A stretch of 21,512 nt of DNA from a virus: IMG/VR virus record IMGVR_UViG_3300030333_003585, positions 1 to 21,512 of that record; one strand, written 5' to 3'. Position 1 is the first letter of the stretch; each line of letters opens with the position of its first letter. A program made the position numbers and the translations under genes. Shown here one piece after another: positions 1 to 6,338 of the stretch. The notes under the pieces were generated by a model. It saw only the letters and a program-made list of their open reading frames with translations. It had not been told where the DNA came from and searched no databases.

Positions 1-496
1 CCACCGCCGTAGCTATAAGTTTTCCGATGGTTGAATCATTGTTGGCCGAGATACTTGCAACATGTTCAATGTCTGCCACGCTCTTAACTGGTTGTGACAT
101 CTTTTTTAAGTTGTCTACCACTTCCCTAGCAGCCAAATCGATGCCACGTTGTAGCTCGATAGGAGAAATACCGGATGCAATGAATCGCTGGGATTCGCGC
201 AAGATGGCTCGCGCAAGGACCGTGGAAGTTGTGGTTCCGTCTCCTGCTTCGTTGTTCGTTTCAATAGCCGCTTGACGTAAGATTTGAGCGCCTGCATTTT
301 CAAATGGATCCTCTAGTGCTACAAAATGTGCAACCGTAACACCATCCTTAGTGATGAATGGTTGCTTACCTTTTTCCTTAAGCAGAACATTGCGACCTTT
401 CGGTCCAAGTGTTGACGCTACGTTATCTGCCAGTACGTTAGCGCCCTTAATAATCTTTTGTTGAAGAGTTTGATTGTCATCATATTCTCTACTCAT
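1..496 (-). CDS. groEL: GroEL chaperonin, N-terminal part (3' end beyond window)
   Basis: This is the first 165 residues of a group I chaperonin, the ATP-driven folding chamber subunit of the cytoplasm. The visible part is the equatorial ATPase domain and the beginning of the intermediate domain. Family motifs are intact: TLGPKGRNV at residues 29-37, KDGVTVA at 50-56 and GDGTTT at 85-90, which include the nucleotide-binding and catalytic Asp residues (D51 and D86, equivalent to E. coli D52 and D87). The ATG at 494-496 follows a GAGGGA ribosome site at 500-505 and a consensus promoter at 520-548, so the gene heads its own transcript. A GroES-like gene lies about 16.6 kb away instead of next to it. 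A phage chaperonin probably folds capsid or other abundant virion proteins (inference). The apical domain is outside the window, so intactness cannot be judged. Confidence 0.95.
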   Translation of the reverse strand, partial: MSREYDDNQTLQQKIIKGANVLADNVASTLGPKGRNVLLKEKGKQPFITKDGVTVAHFVALEDPFENAGAQILRQAAIETNNEAGDGTTTSTVLARAILRESQRFIASGISPIELQRGIDLAAREVVDNLKKMSQPVKSVADIEHVASISANNDSTIGKLIATAV

Positions 497-519
497 TAGT
501 CCCTCATGGTTAGATTTAT

Positions 520-548
520 ATTATAATCCCTGAATGGTTTTTTGTCAA
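520..548 (-). promoter_or_regulatory. Consensus sigma70 promoter for groEL
   Basis: On the minus strand, TTGACA (543-548) is followed after exactly 17 bases by TATAAT (520-525). Both hexamers are perfect matches to the bacterial sigma70 consensus. The start of transcription would be near 513, leaving a short leader with the GAGGGA ribosome site before the groEL ATG. The -35 box lies in the short gap just after the stop of the 512-residue gene. Confidence 0.85.
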
Positions 549-550
549 GT

Positions 551-2089
551 TTATTCTGCGGCTTTTTGTTCAATTGCTTCTTCAGGAATAACATCGTTAA
601 CCGCATCCCTAAGTTTTGTGGCATTTGTTTTAGCCTCAACGCCTTGTGATTTATCTCCAGCGATGAAATAACTATTGATATTGTCTGTCAGATCTCCCAA
701 CGCATTAAAGATATTAACAAGGCTTTGGTTTAGGGTTCTCGTATATTCCACCGCCTTGGCTTCGATCTTATCAGCGTTTAGATCTAGTGTTCCCTTATAA
801 CCTTTAGAATATTCCTTTTTGGTGATTGACCATTGGGCGCCACCAGCAACTTTGCTTCCGTAGCCTTTGGTTTGCTTGAGTGCGGCAAAAACATCACGAT
901 TAATCGAGGCTTGATCGGTGCTTTCTCCAAATTTAGCCATAATATCTCTATGTTGCTCGGGCGTATATAGCTTCAACGCAGAGGGCGCTAGTACATCTCG
1001 CATCTCGCCAGTTTTCTGAAACTTAAGAATAGTTTCGCCCTTTTCTATAGTAATCTTATCAGTAATTTCGGCGCCGGCTGGCGAACCATCAGGTAGTCTG
1101 AATTTGTGCTTGCCTCGGGCAGCGACTGGTGCGTTGTCACCAAACATATTTTTCTCTGGAGAGATTGTTGTTTTTCTAGCAGTTTGTACAGGCACATATC
1201 CCCACATTGGCACTTCTTTTGGCGCTCCAATCATCTGCATAAAGTTTTCGCGTGTCAATTCAAATTCATAGAAATGCAGTCTACCTGTCGCGACATTCTT
1301 GCCCTCTTTGTCCTTCTTGCCTTCTTTAATAACAACCAAGTATACAACCGAGTCAGACTTACGCTGGGGTGCAGGGTCGAGAAAGAAATCAACCAAGTTC
1401 TTAAAGGATCCGTGCACGACACCATCCTGTCTCAGAACCTTAAGACTATAGGGCACAATATCCCAGTTAGGCTCTGCATCAGGATTCTTAGATTGAGCTT
1501 TAAGTTGGACAAAAAGCTGGTTGTCCTCAATTGGGAGAGAGCCCTTTGCGCCAACCTGCTCGGGATCATCTACTTGGATTGAAGTACCCCCAAACAAAGC
1601 AGCAAGGAAAGCTTCAAAAAGAAAGCCGCTCACTGATGCGCCGTAATCGTTAATGATGCTAGCAAATGTATCCAAGAAGATTAAGTAAGACATAATCTTA
1701 GAAATGTCTCCTCCAAGTTCAGCTGGAGGATTATTTACAAAGTTGTTAACGCTTTGAATTTTATCTTCGACGGTGCCACCTTCAATTTGAGATAACAGAG
1801 ACTCCATAACTTGCCTGTCTACATTATCTGGGCTGCCCCAAGCCTCTGTAATTTTGATGACTGGGCGTCGGATTGTCTGTACGTCTTCATCATTTTCGTC
1901 CTCGCCAGTAATGTCAATAACATCTTCTTCTTCGGTCAAAGAGTATCCAGCTGTCTTTATGTGCGCGGCGTTGAGCGAGTTCATAGTCTGCTCAATCATC
2001 TCCATTAATAATTTGGGCGTAAGTTCTGTAACTTTTTCTACAGGTTTCTCTCTCACCTCAATAAACATATCTTTAATGTAATCTGACAT
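551..2089 (-). CDS. Large conserved-looking phage protein of unknown function
   Basis: I do not recognise a characterised family in this 512-residue protein. The first 120 residues are acidic and probably helical, with a strongly acidic patch at 52-70 (EEEDVIDITGEDENDEDV). A hydrophobic stretch follows, then GFLFEAFLAALFGG at 155-168, PIED at 186-189 and YSLKVL at 214-219. The order helix Glu (E159), Asp (D189), then S-x-K (K217) loosely resembles the PD-(D/E)XK nuclease fold, and similar stretches occur in marine phage proteins annotated as structural; both points are from memory and weak. The C-terminal 250 residues show no motif I can name. Its ATG (2087-2089) follows an AGGAA site overlapping the stop of the clpP-like gene, so the two are probably cotranscribed. 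Possible roles are virion protein or nuclease-like protein. Confidence 0.85.
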   Translation of the reverse strand: MSDYIKDMFIEVREKPVEKVTELTPKLLMEMIEQTMNSLNAAHIKTAGYSLTEEEDVIDITGEDENDEDVQTIRRPVIKITEAWGSPDNVDRQVMESLLSQIEGGTVEDKIQSVNNFVNNPPAELGGDISKIMSYLIFLDTFASIINDYGASVSGFLFEAFLAALFGGTSIQVDDPEQVGAKGSLPIEDNQLFVQLKAQSKNPDAEPNWDIVPYSLKVLRQDGVVHGSFKNLVDFFLDPAPQRKSDSVVYLVVIKEGKKDKEGKNVATGRLHFYEFELTRENFMQMIGAPKEVPMWGYVPVQTARKTTISPEKNMFGDNAPVAARGKHKFRLPDGSPAGAEITDKITIEKGETILKFQKTGEMRDVLAPSALKLYTPEQHRDIMAKFGESTDQASINRDVFAALKQTKGYGSKVAGGAQWSITKKEYSKGYKGTLDLNADKIEAKAVEYTRTLNQSLVNIFNALGDLTDNINSYFIAGDKSQGVEAKTNATKLRDAVNDVIPEEAIEQKAAE

Positions 2090-2099
2090 TTCTTAATTC

Positions 2100-2729
2100 C
2101 TATACAATAATATCTGCAATTCCAAGTTGAACTGCCTCTGTCGCAGATAGATAAACATTAACATTGCGGTTTAACATTTCTTTTATATCACCCTCAGTCA
2201 TGTTAGTTTCAGCAGCCAAGCAGCTTGTGTACATGTCTTGAAGATCTTGAATCGCTTCAAGCTCGTTTGTCAAGTCATGAAGGGCTCCTGCGTTACCAGC
2301 GGCCACCGAGTGTATCATAACCCGGCAGTTCTTTGCAATACGGCGTTTGCCCTTTGTGCCACCTGCCAACAGCAGAACGCCTGCCGACATTACCTTGCCT
2401 AACCCAAGAGTGTGGATTTCTGAGGTCTGGCGAATGCCGCGCATAATATCATAAAGAGCAAACATATCGTCTGCGCTGCCGCCGTATGTGGATAGATAAA
2501 ATTCAATGGGCTTTTTCTTCTCCGGATCTTTTTGCAACTTATTCATTTCATTTAAGTAAAGCATAGCGTGAATAATTTCTGCCACCTTTTCTTCATGGAC
2601 ATCGCAAAACATGCCAATAATTCTTAAATCTGGCTCTGGCGTACCGCCGCCCAGTGCCGATGGGTCAAGTAAAACTATTTTTTGTTCATCATCTGCCGAT
2701 GTGATTTTGTCTAGAATTTTCTTTATCAT
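2100..2729 (-). CDS. ClpP-like serine peptidase (Asn in place of triad Asp)
   Basis: This 209-residue protein matches the ClpP/crotonase fold. Segments in order are EFYLSTYGGSADDMFALYD (76-94), KVMSAGVLLLAGG (112-124) with the nucleophile Ser115, and RVMIHSV (136-142) with His140. The third position of the triad lies in NVYLSATEAVQLGIAD (191-206). Ordinary ClpP has Asp there (E. coli D171, in DRFLSAPEA), whereas Asn191 aligns here. ClpP normally forms a 14-subunit chamber with ClpX or ClpA; no Clp ATPase is visible in the window, so it may use a host unfoldase (inference). Its ATG overlaps the stop of the upstream membrane-protein gene by ATGA. It could be an active peptidase with a relaxed triad, a regulatory subunit, or a phage head-maturation protease of the ClpP type. 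The fold assignment is strong, the role is not. Confidence 0.9.
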   Translation of the reverse strand: MIKKILDKITSADDEQKIVLLDPSALGGGTPEPDLRIIGMFCDVHEEKVAEIIHAMLYLNEMNKLQKDPEKKKPIEFYLSTYGGSADDMFALYDIMRGIRQTSEIHTLGLGKVMSAGVLLLAGGTKGKRRIAKNCRVMIHSVAAGNAGALHDLTNELEAIQDLQDMYTSCLAAETNMTEGDIKEMLNRNVNVYLSATEAVQLGIADIIV

Positions 2730-3133
2730 TTTTTTCCTAAATTAAAAAAATTAACCATAAAGCCTTTGTTATCCTCCAAATACTTCATCCCTGAAGTCCA
2801 ATCGTCAAAATCAACAATTGGATCATAAAAATCAGGGTGCAAATCTAGCAATTGATTGATCGCGTTAACTTTATATTCCTTAATTTCGTTGTTAAAAGAT
2901 CTTCTCACGTCTTTAAGATCCTTATCGCTAGCACCAGCCTCTCTTAACTGTCTAAGTTTAGTTGTGTGCGAGTAATAAAGGTTCTCGATTGATTTAGTTA
3001 AAAGACCCAAACTAACTAGTTGCGACACACGTATTAAACCAATGCTTATTTTAACAGAGCGAAAGAAATAAAACGTTTTATGAGTCATATACCCAAATAT
3101 AAAAACTAAAACGTACATCCACCATGGACCCAT
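2726..3133 (-). CDS. Small membrane-anchored protein, unknown function
   Basis: The protein has 135 residues. Residues 3-25 are hydrophobic and aromatic (starting GPWWMYVLVFIFGYM) and should form one membrane helix, followed by basic residues. The rest (about 45-100) is a charged helical region that may form a coiled coil, and the C-terminus is rich in Asp and aromatic residues. No known domain is recognised. The ATG at 3131-3133 follows a good GGAGG ribosome site. It is the first gene after a terminator and promoter pair at 3143-3202 and overlaps the clpP-like gene by ATGA, so it heads a transcript with that gene. An inner-membrane accessory of the ClpP-like protein, or an unrelated lysis or membrane factor, are both possible. 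Confidence 0.8.
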   Translation of the reverse strand: MGPWWMYVLVFIFGYMTHKTFYFFRSVKISIGLIRVSQLVSLGLLTKSIENLYYSHTTKLRQLREAGASDKDLKDVRRSFNNEIKEYKVNAINQLLDLHPDFYDPIVDFDDWTSGMKYLEDNKGFMVNFFNLGKK

Positions 3134-3142
3134 GTATCCTCC

Positions 3143-3176
3143 AAAAAATTAACCACTGAGGTTATCAGTGGTTAAT
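3143..3176 (-). terminator. Rho-independent terminator after the acidic protein gene
   Basis: A perfect inverted repeat has arms at 3148-3159 and 3165-3176 (about 12 bp) around a 5-base loop (3160-3164). On the minus strand it is followed directly by a run of six T (3143-3148). It lies 28 bases past the stop of the acidic 282-residue gene. The run of T is on the minus-strand side only, so it acts on leftward transcription. It overlaps the -10 region of the next promoter. Confidence 0.85.
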
Positions 3177-3202
3177 GTATCATATAGAATTGTTTTTGTC
3201 AA
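3174..3202 (-). promoter_or_regulatory. Sigma70-like promoter overlapping the terminator
   Basis: Minus strand: TTGACA at 3197-3202, 17-base AT-rich spacer, TACATT at 3174-3179, preceded by TG one base upstream (extended -10). Transcription would begin near 3167, inside the terminator hairpin. Such an RNA would lack most of one stem arm and escape the terminator, while readthrough from the acidic gene would be stopped. It would serve the membrane protein and ClpP-like genes. Confidence 0.65.
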
Positions 3203-3203
3203 G

Positions 3204-4052
3204 CTACTTGTTAGTAAGTCTCTTCATAATTCGTTCGGCCAACTGATCAACCATTTGCTCGCGGTTATTTTCAGCTTGAAGTCTTGCAGCTACACGCTTA
3301 GCCACTTCGTTAACAATCTCCTCGTCCATACCTCTGTATGCACGTCCAGCAGACTTAGGTGCGCCGGATCGTCTCTTAGCCTTCTCGCCCTTACCGGCAC
3401 CAGCACCAGAGGCCATTGAATCTTCTTCTTCCTCATCGGGGGCGCCAAACTTACGTCCAGGGCCTTTATCCATTTTAGCCATCTTGTCGCGACGGGCTCT
3501 CATGTCGTCGGCTCGGCGCTCATCGAGTTCCTCTTCTTCACTCAAACCTTTTCTGCCCTCATCGCCGGCTTCTTTTTCAGCTTCATCGCGCTCTCTCTGA
3601 CGATCGCGCTTCTTTCTCATACGTTCAGCATCGCGCTCTTCCATCATGGGCTCTTCTTCTTCGCCACCCAGATCCATCGCTGGCTCTTCGCCACCCAGAT
3701 CCATGTCCATGTCTTCTTCGTCACCGGGCTCTTCGGAAACATCAGCTTCCTCACCTGTGACTTCTTCAATAGCTCGCTCAAGCGCAGACATGAAATCGTC
3801 CATAGAGACCATCTCACCACCGCCGGCGCCGGCGTCCATATCCATGTCCATGTCCATCTCTTCGTCGCCCATGTCTTCATCGCCCATTTCGGCATCCATT
3901 TCGACATCCATTTCAGCACCTGCATCATCATCGCGCTGGCCGGGCATGGGCATTCCCATCTCGCTAAGACGCTCCTGACCAATAGGGCGCAGATTTGCGA
4001 GCTTCATAAACTGGCGAATCTCGCCTTCTGTTAGTAGTTTCTTACGAGCCAT
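3204..4052 (-). CDS. Highly acidic, repetitive phage protein (possible scaffold or virion protein)
   Basis: This 282-residue protein has three parts. The N-terminus has KLLTEGEIRQFMKLANL (5-21), a pattern I associate with marine phage proteins of presumed structural role. Residues 40-140 are dominated by Asp, Glu, Met and Gly with MD/ED runs, including a 9-residue tandem repeat (GGEEPAMDL and neighbours). A highly charged segment (138-240) alternates Arg/Lys and Asp/Glu. The C-terminus (242-282) is an amphipathic helix pair ending LAERIMKRLTNK. Low complexity and strong charge suit a scaffolding or internal head protein, but no enzyme motif is present. The start is supported by AAGGAG upstream. 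It appears to be a one-gene transcript with its own promoter (4093-4121) and terminator, which fits high or separately timed expression. Function is inference. Confidence 0.85.
   Translation of the reverse strand: MARKKLLTEGEIRQFMKLANLRPIGQERLSEMGMPMPGQRDDDAGAEMDVEMDAEMGDEDMGDEEMDMDMDMDAGAGGGEMVSMDDFMSALERAIEEVTGEEADVSEEPGDEEDMDMDLGGEEPAMDLGGEEEEPMMEERDAERMRKKRDRQRERDEAEKEAGDEGRKGLSEEEELDERRADDMRARRDKMAKMDKGPGRKFGAPDEEEEDSMASGAGAGKGEKAKRRSGAPKSAGRAYRGMDEEIVNEVAKRVAARLQAENNREQMVDQLAERIMKRLTNK
3658..3704. repeat. 27-bp tandem repeat inside the acidic gene
   Basis: The 20-base word tcttcgccacccagatccat occurs at 3658-3677 and again at 3685-3704, a period of 27 bases (9 codons). It encodes the repeated MDLGGEE unit. 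The neighbouring ccatgtccat runs (about 3838-3858) encode the MDMDMD stretch. In-frame slippage probably shaped this region. Confidence 0.8.
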
Positions 4053-4092
4053 AGTTAATTCTCCTTGTTTAATTACATAAACTCAAAAATAA

Positions 4093-4121
4093 ATAGTAAC
4101 ATCTTTCTATAATAACCTCAA
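4093..4121 (-). promoter_or_regulatory. Probable sigma70-type promoter for the acidic gene
   Basis: Minus strand: TTGAGG (4116-4121), 17-base spacer, TACTAT (4093-4098). Both boxes have two or fewer mismatches to consensus. The predicted start near 4086 gives a leader of about 34 bases that includes the AAGGAG ribosome site of the acidic gene. The -35 box overlaps the stop codon of the sigma-like gene. Confidence 0.55.
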
Positions 4122-4378
4122 AATCGAAAACAACCTATTAAATTTAAAGACTTGAGCTTTTTGAGGGCTTTTGATTCAATTTGCTTGATTCTTGCGAAGG
4201 AGAGATGCTCTCTCTCGGCTACCTCTCTGAGAGTCATGGGCCCATTTTCATAAACAGAAACCAGAGTACAATTATATTCATCAGGATAATCCTGCCATAG
4301 TCTGCATTCTGTGTCTTTGCATTGTTTCTTTCTTTTCATACATCTACGAGCGCACGCACGTAAGCCATCCTCTTTCAT
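4118..4378 (-). CDS. Cys-rich small regulator with sigma70 region 4-like helix-turn-helix
   Basis: The 86-residue protein ends in GPMTLREVAEREHLSFARIK and QIESKALKKLK (46-76). This closely follows region 4.2 of sigma70 factors (MTLREVAERLGLSRERVRQIE type), the helix-turn-helix that contacts the -35 box. The front half has Cys at 9, 13, 20, 25 and 37, suggesting a zinc-binding or redox-sensitive module. It lacks sigma regions 2 and 3, so it cannot be a complete sigma factor. It could act as a DNA-binding regulator, a partial sigma or appropriator that redirects host polymerase, or a late-gene co-activator (inference). The start overlaps the upstream gene by ATGA. An internal ATG at residue 14 would keep most of the Cys pairs and is an alternative start. 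The motif match is good, the role uncertain. Confidence 0.85.
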   Translation of the reverse strand: MKEDGLRACARRCMKRKKQCKDTECRLWQDYPDEYNCTLVSVYENGPMTLREVAEREHLSFARIKQIESKALKKLKSLNLIGCFRF

Positions 4379-4701
4379 AACTCGGGGTGCTCCTCTTCAA
4401 TTAAATCAAATATATTTTCTATCTCTCCATCATTCAATCCAAAATCTTCCATTTTCTGCTTTCCTTTGTCTCTCAACTGCTTTGATTTTGCTTTCTTCTT
4501 TTTGTTCTGCGGCTTCATATCGTCAATGTAGCTTTGTATGCGCTCGTCGCCATCAAGATAACCAGCGATAATAGCGCGAAAGAACTTTGACTGGGTTACA
4601 CCATCATGCCGCAACTTTAAGATAAGCTTGGCGTGCTGGTGTGTGTTCTCGACAAACGCAACCTTCTTGTCCAAATGAGGATTGGCTACGTCATCGGACA
4701 T
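4375..4701 (-). CDS. Small charged protein, unknown (possible DNA-binding)
   Basis: I place the start at the ATG at 4699-4701, giving 108 residues, because it overlaps the stop of the guaB-like gene as TAATG; an in-frame TTG two codons earlier is less likely. The segment AKLILKLRHDGVTQSKFFRAIIAGYL (24-49) looks like a short beta strand followed by helices, as in ribbon-helix-helix proteins, but this is only a resemblance. A Lys-rich linker (63-82) and an acidic C-terminus (85-108) follow. No enzyme motif is seen. It lies between the nucleotide gene and the sigma-like regulator in one overlapping string, so a transcriptional accessory role is possible but unproven. Confidence 0.8.
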   Translation of the reverse strand: MSDDVANPHLDKKVAFVENTHQHAKLILKLRHDGVTQSKFFRAIIAGYLDGDERIQSYIDDMKPQNKKKKAKSKQLRDKGKQKMEDFGLNDGEIENIFDLIEEEHPEL

Positions 4702-5717
4702 TACCAAGCCCTCGTATTGATGTGAGTGCGACTCTCTGACAAGCCAGATGTGGTCTGTTCAACAAACTGTGCTTTAGTTTGAAGCTCTCTCAATGTGCGG
4801 GCGCCAGTATATGAAAAACCAGAGCGAATACCTTTTTCTAAATCTTCAAGTATAATACCAACAGGGCCACGATGTGGAACGCGGGTAGCCACACCCTCAA
4901 AAGAGGAATACTTTCCACGCCATTCTACTTGGGCCTCCTTAGAGGCCATTCCGCGATAAGTTTTCCACCGGTCACCCTTGGCACCCATAAATACTTCTCC
5001 AGGCGTCTCGGTGGTTCCTGCGAGTAAAGAGCCGACCATTACTGCATCAGCACCTGCGGCCAGTGCTTTGACCATATCGCCTGAGTTCTTGATGCCTCCG
5101 TCTGCGATAATTTTAACGTCTCTGTCTGTCTTAGCGCACTCGATGATTGTCTGTAATCCTGGCAATCCGTGACCAGTCTGTATGCGAGTAGAGCAGATAG
5201 AGCCGCCGCCAATGTTGCAGCGCACAGAGTCAGCGCCCCAGTCTGCAAGATCGTTGATGCCTTGAAGAGTTGCTACGTTTCCTGCCATAAGGTGATAATC
5301 GTTACCAAACAACTTCCTAAGCTCGCGCAGCGCCTCCTTCATCATAATATGGTGACCATGAGCAACGTCCACGCACAAAAAATCTGCGCCGGCCTCTACC
5401 AATGCGCCGGCACGATCAAGATAGTCGCCCGAGACACCAATGGCCGCACCAACAATACGCGGCGAACTAACTTTGTGAAGCTCGTTAACTTGTTCTTGGG
5501 CTGTGTTATATCTATGGATAATGGCACATGCACCATGGTTGATCATGGCACTGGCCATGGCGCTCTCTGATATTGTGTCCATCGGAGAGGCAAGAACTGG
5601 CAACTGAAGCAACACGCCCTTTCCTAAATCGGTAGATATATCAATTTCACTTCGCGAACGAATGTCTGAGTATTGGGGCTTTAACAATACGTCATCATAT
5701 GAAAGGGTCTTATTCAT
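4701..5717 (-). CDS. IMP dehydrogenase/GMP reductase family protein without CBS domains
   Basis: This 338-residue (beta/alpha)8 barrel enzyme works in guanine nucleotide supply, either IMP to XMP or GMP to IMP. Motifs include [15 protein letters not shown] (5-19), LASPMD (42-47), the catalytic loop [11 protein letters not shown] with Cys175, [10 protein letters not shown] (205-214), the flap YRGMASKEA (254-262) and [13 protein letters not shown] (274-286). Bacterial IMPDH is near 490 residues because of two CBS domains; here [12 protein letters not shown] (66-77) runs straight on, so they are absent. The ending [15 protein letters not shown] favours IMPDH over GMP reductase, but I cannot settle it. 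The ATG at 5715-5717 overlaps the thioredoxin stop (ATGA) and has GAGGGC at 5724-5729; a longer frame to 5765 lies wholly inside the thioredoxin gene and is rejected. Confidence 0.9.
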   Translation of the reverse strand: MNKTLSYDDVLLKPQYSDIRSRSEIDISTDLGKGVLLQLPVLASPMDTISESAMASAMINHGACAIIHRYNTAQEQVNELHKVSSPRIVGAAIGVSGDYLDRAGALVEAGADFLCVDVAHGHHIMMKEALRELRKLFGNDYHLMAGNVATLQGINDLADWGADSVRCNIGGGSICSTRIQTGHGLPGLQTIIECAKTDRDVKIIADGGIKNSGDMVKALAAGADAVMVGSLLAGTTETPGEVFMGAKGDRWKTYRGMASKEAQVEWRGKYSSFEGVATRVPHRGPVGIILEDLEKGIRSGFSYTGARTLRELQTKAQFVEQTTSGLSESRTHINTRAW

Positions 5718-6079
5718 CTTGCTGCCCTCGCAATAAATTTTTGTATATCTTGTTCTGTGTACCATGTTTGCGGATCGGGGTCAGCTGGTTCTTGTAATAT
5801 GTCAACTCTCTTATTTTTTCCCGTGTGAATTGCACAAATAGACGGCGTGCCATCAACTTTAATATGATCACTTAAATCTGGTGCATCTCCAATATTAAAC
5901 GCAAAAAAATACAAACCTTCCTTATCTTTATGTGCTTGTGAAACTCTCTCGTATGTAAACTTAAGTGCGTGACATAAGTGACATCCGTTTGAATAAAACT
6001 TAACTACGCAAACTGCATCTTCTCCAACATCACCTTTCAATAATTGCAATAAGGTATCTTTTGAAATTCTTTCAACCAT
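5714..6079 (-). CDS. Thioredoxin-like protein with CHLC active site
   Basis: The 121-residue protein has the thioredoxin pattern: VCVVKFYSNGCHLCHALKF (23-41) with redox Cys33 and Cys36, a following helix, and the cis-proline loop DGTPSICAI (76-84). The CHLC active-site pair differs from the CGPC of standard thioredoxin, which should alter redox potential. Its likely job is to reduce disulfides, plausibly those of the phage ribonucleotide reductase, whose C-terminal Cys pair needs a reductant (inference). It overlaps the upstream zinc-ribbon gene by 8 bases and the downstream guaB-like gene by ATGA, so the three should be translated together. No signal peptide is seen, so it is cytoplasmic. 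Confidence 0.9.
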   Translation of the reverse strand: MVERISKDTLLQLLKGDVGEDAVCVVKFYSNGCHLCHALKFTYERVSQAHKDKEGLYFFAFNIGDAPDLSDHIKVDGTPSICAIHTGKNKRVDILQEPADPDPQTWYTEQDIQKFIARAAR

Positions 6080-6338
6080 TGATTCTTTCCTCCTTAAATC
6101 TGTCTATAATTTCAATTGCGGTGTCCCAACAATTTGGACAATAAAGCCTTACCGTATTTTTATCCTGCACAACCACGCTCCATGTCTTAACCATTTCATG
6201 ATTTTTCTTATCAAATGGCGTAGTGCATGCCAAACATTTGTCTGGCAACTGGTCAAACTGGAAAATTTTTTCGGCGAGTTTTTGCGAGTTTTCTTTACCC
6301 ACTTTCTTCTCCATGGCGCGCCGCTGCTTGCGATTCAT
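6072..6338 (-). CDS. Small zinc-ribbon-like protein
   Basis: The 88-residue protein starts with a very basic segment (MNRKQRRAMEKK), followed by a helix and two knuckles, CLAC (C35, C38) and CPNC (C67, C70). Four Cys in two CxxC pairs about 29 residues apart should bind one zinc ion. This suggests a nucleic-acid-binding or protein-binding accessory; no enzyme motif is present. The ATG overlaps the stop of the adenine methylase gene (ATGA). Its exact function is unknown. Confidence 0.8.
   Translation of the reverse strand: MNRKQRRAMEKKVGKENSQKLAEKIFQFDQLPDKCLACTTPFDKKNHEMVKTWSVVVQDKNTVRLYCPNCWDTAIEIIDRFKEERING

Noticed and set aside
1106-1582. Plus-strand open frame of 158 codons
   Set aside because: It lies opposite the 512-residue gene, lacks a ribosome site and encodes no recognisable motif. 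All real genes here are on the minus strand.
2256-2281. TTGACA inside the ClpP-like gene
   Set aside because: No acceptable -10 box lies at 16-18 bases.
3644-3982. Open frames on both strands within the acidic gene
   Set aside because: They are by-products of the repetitive Asp/Glu/Met codons; products are low-complexity Ser/Trp-rich and have no ribosome site.
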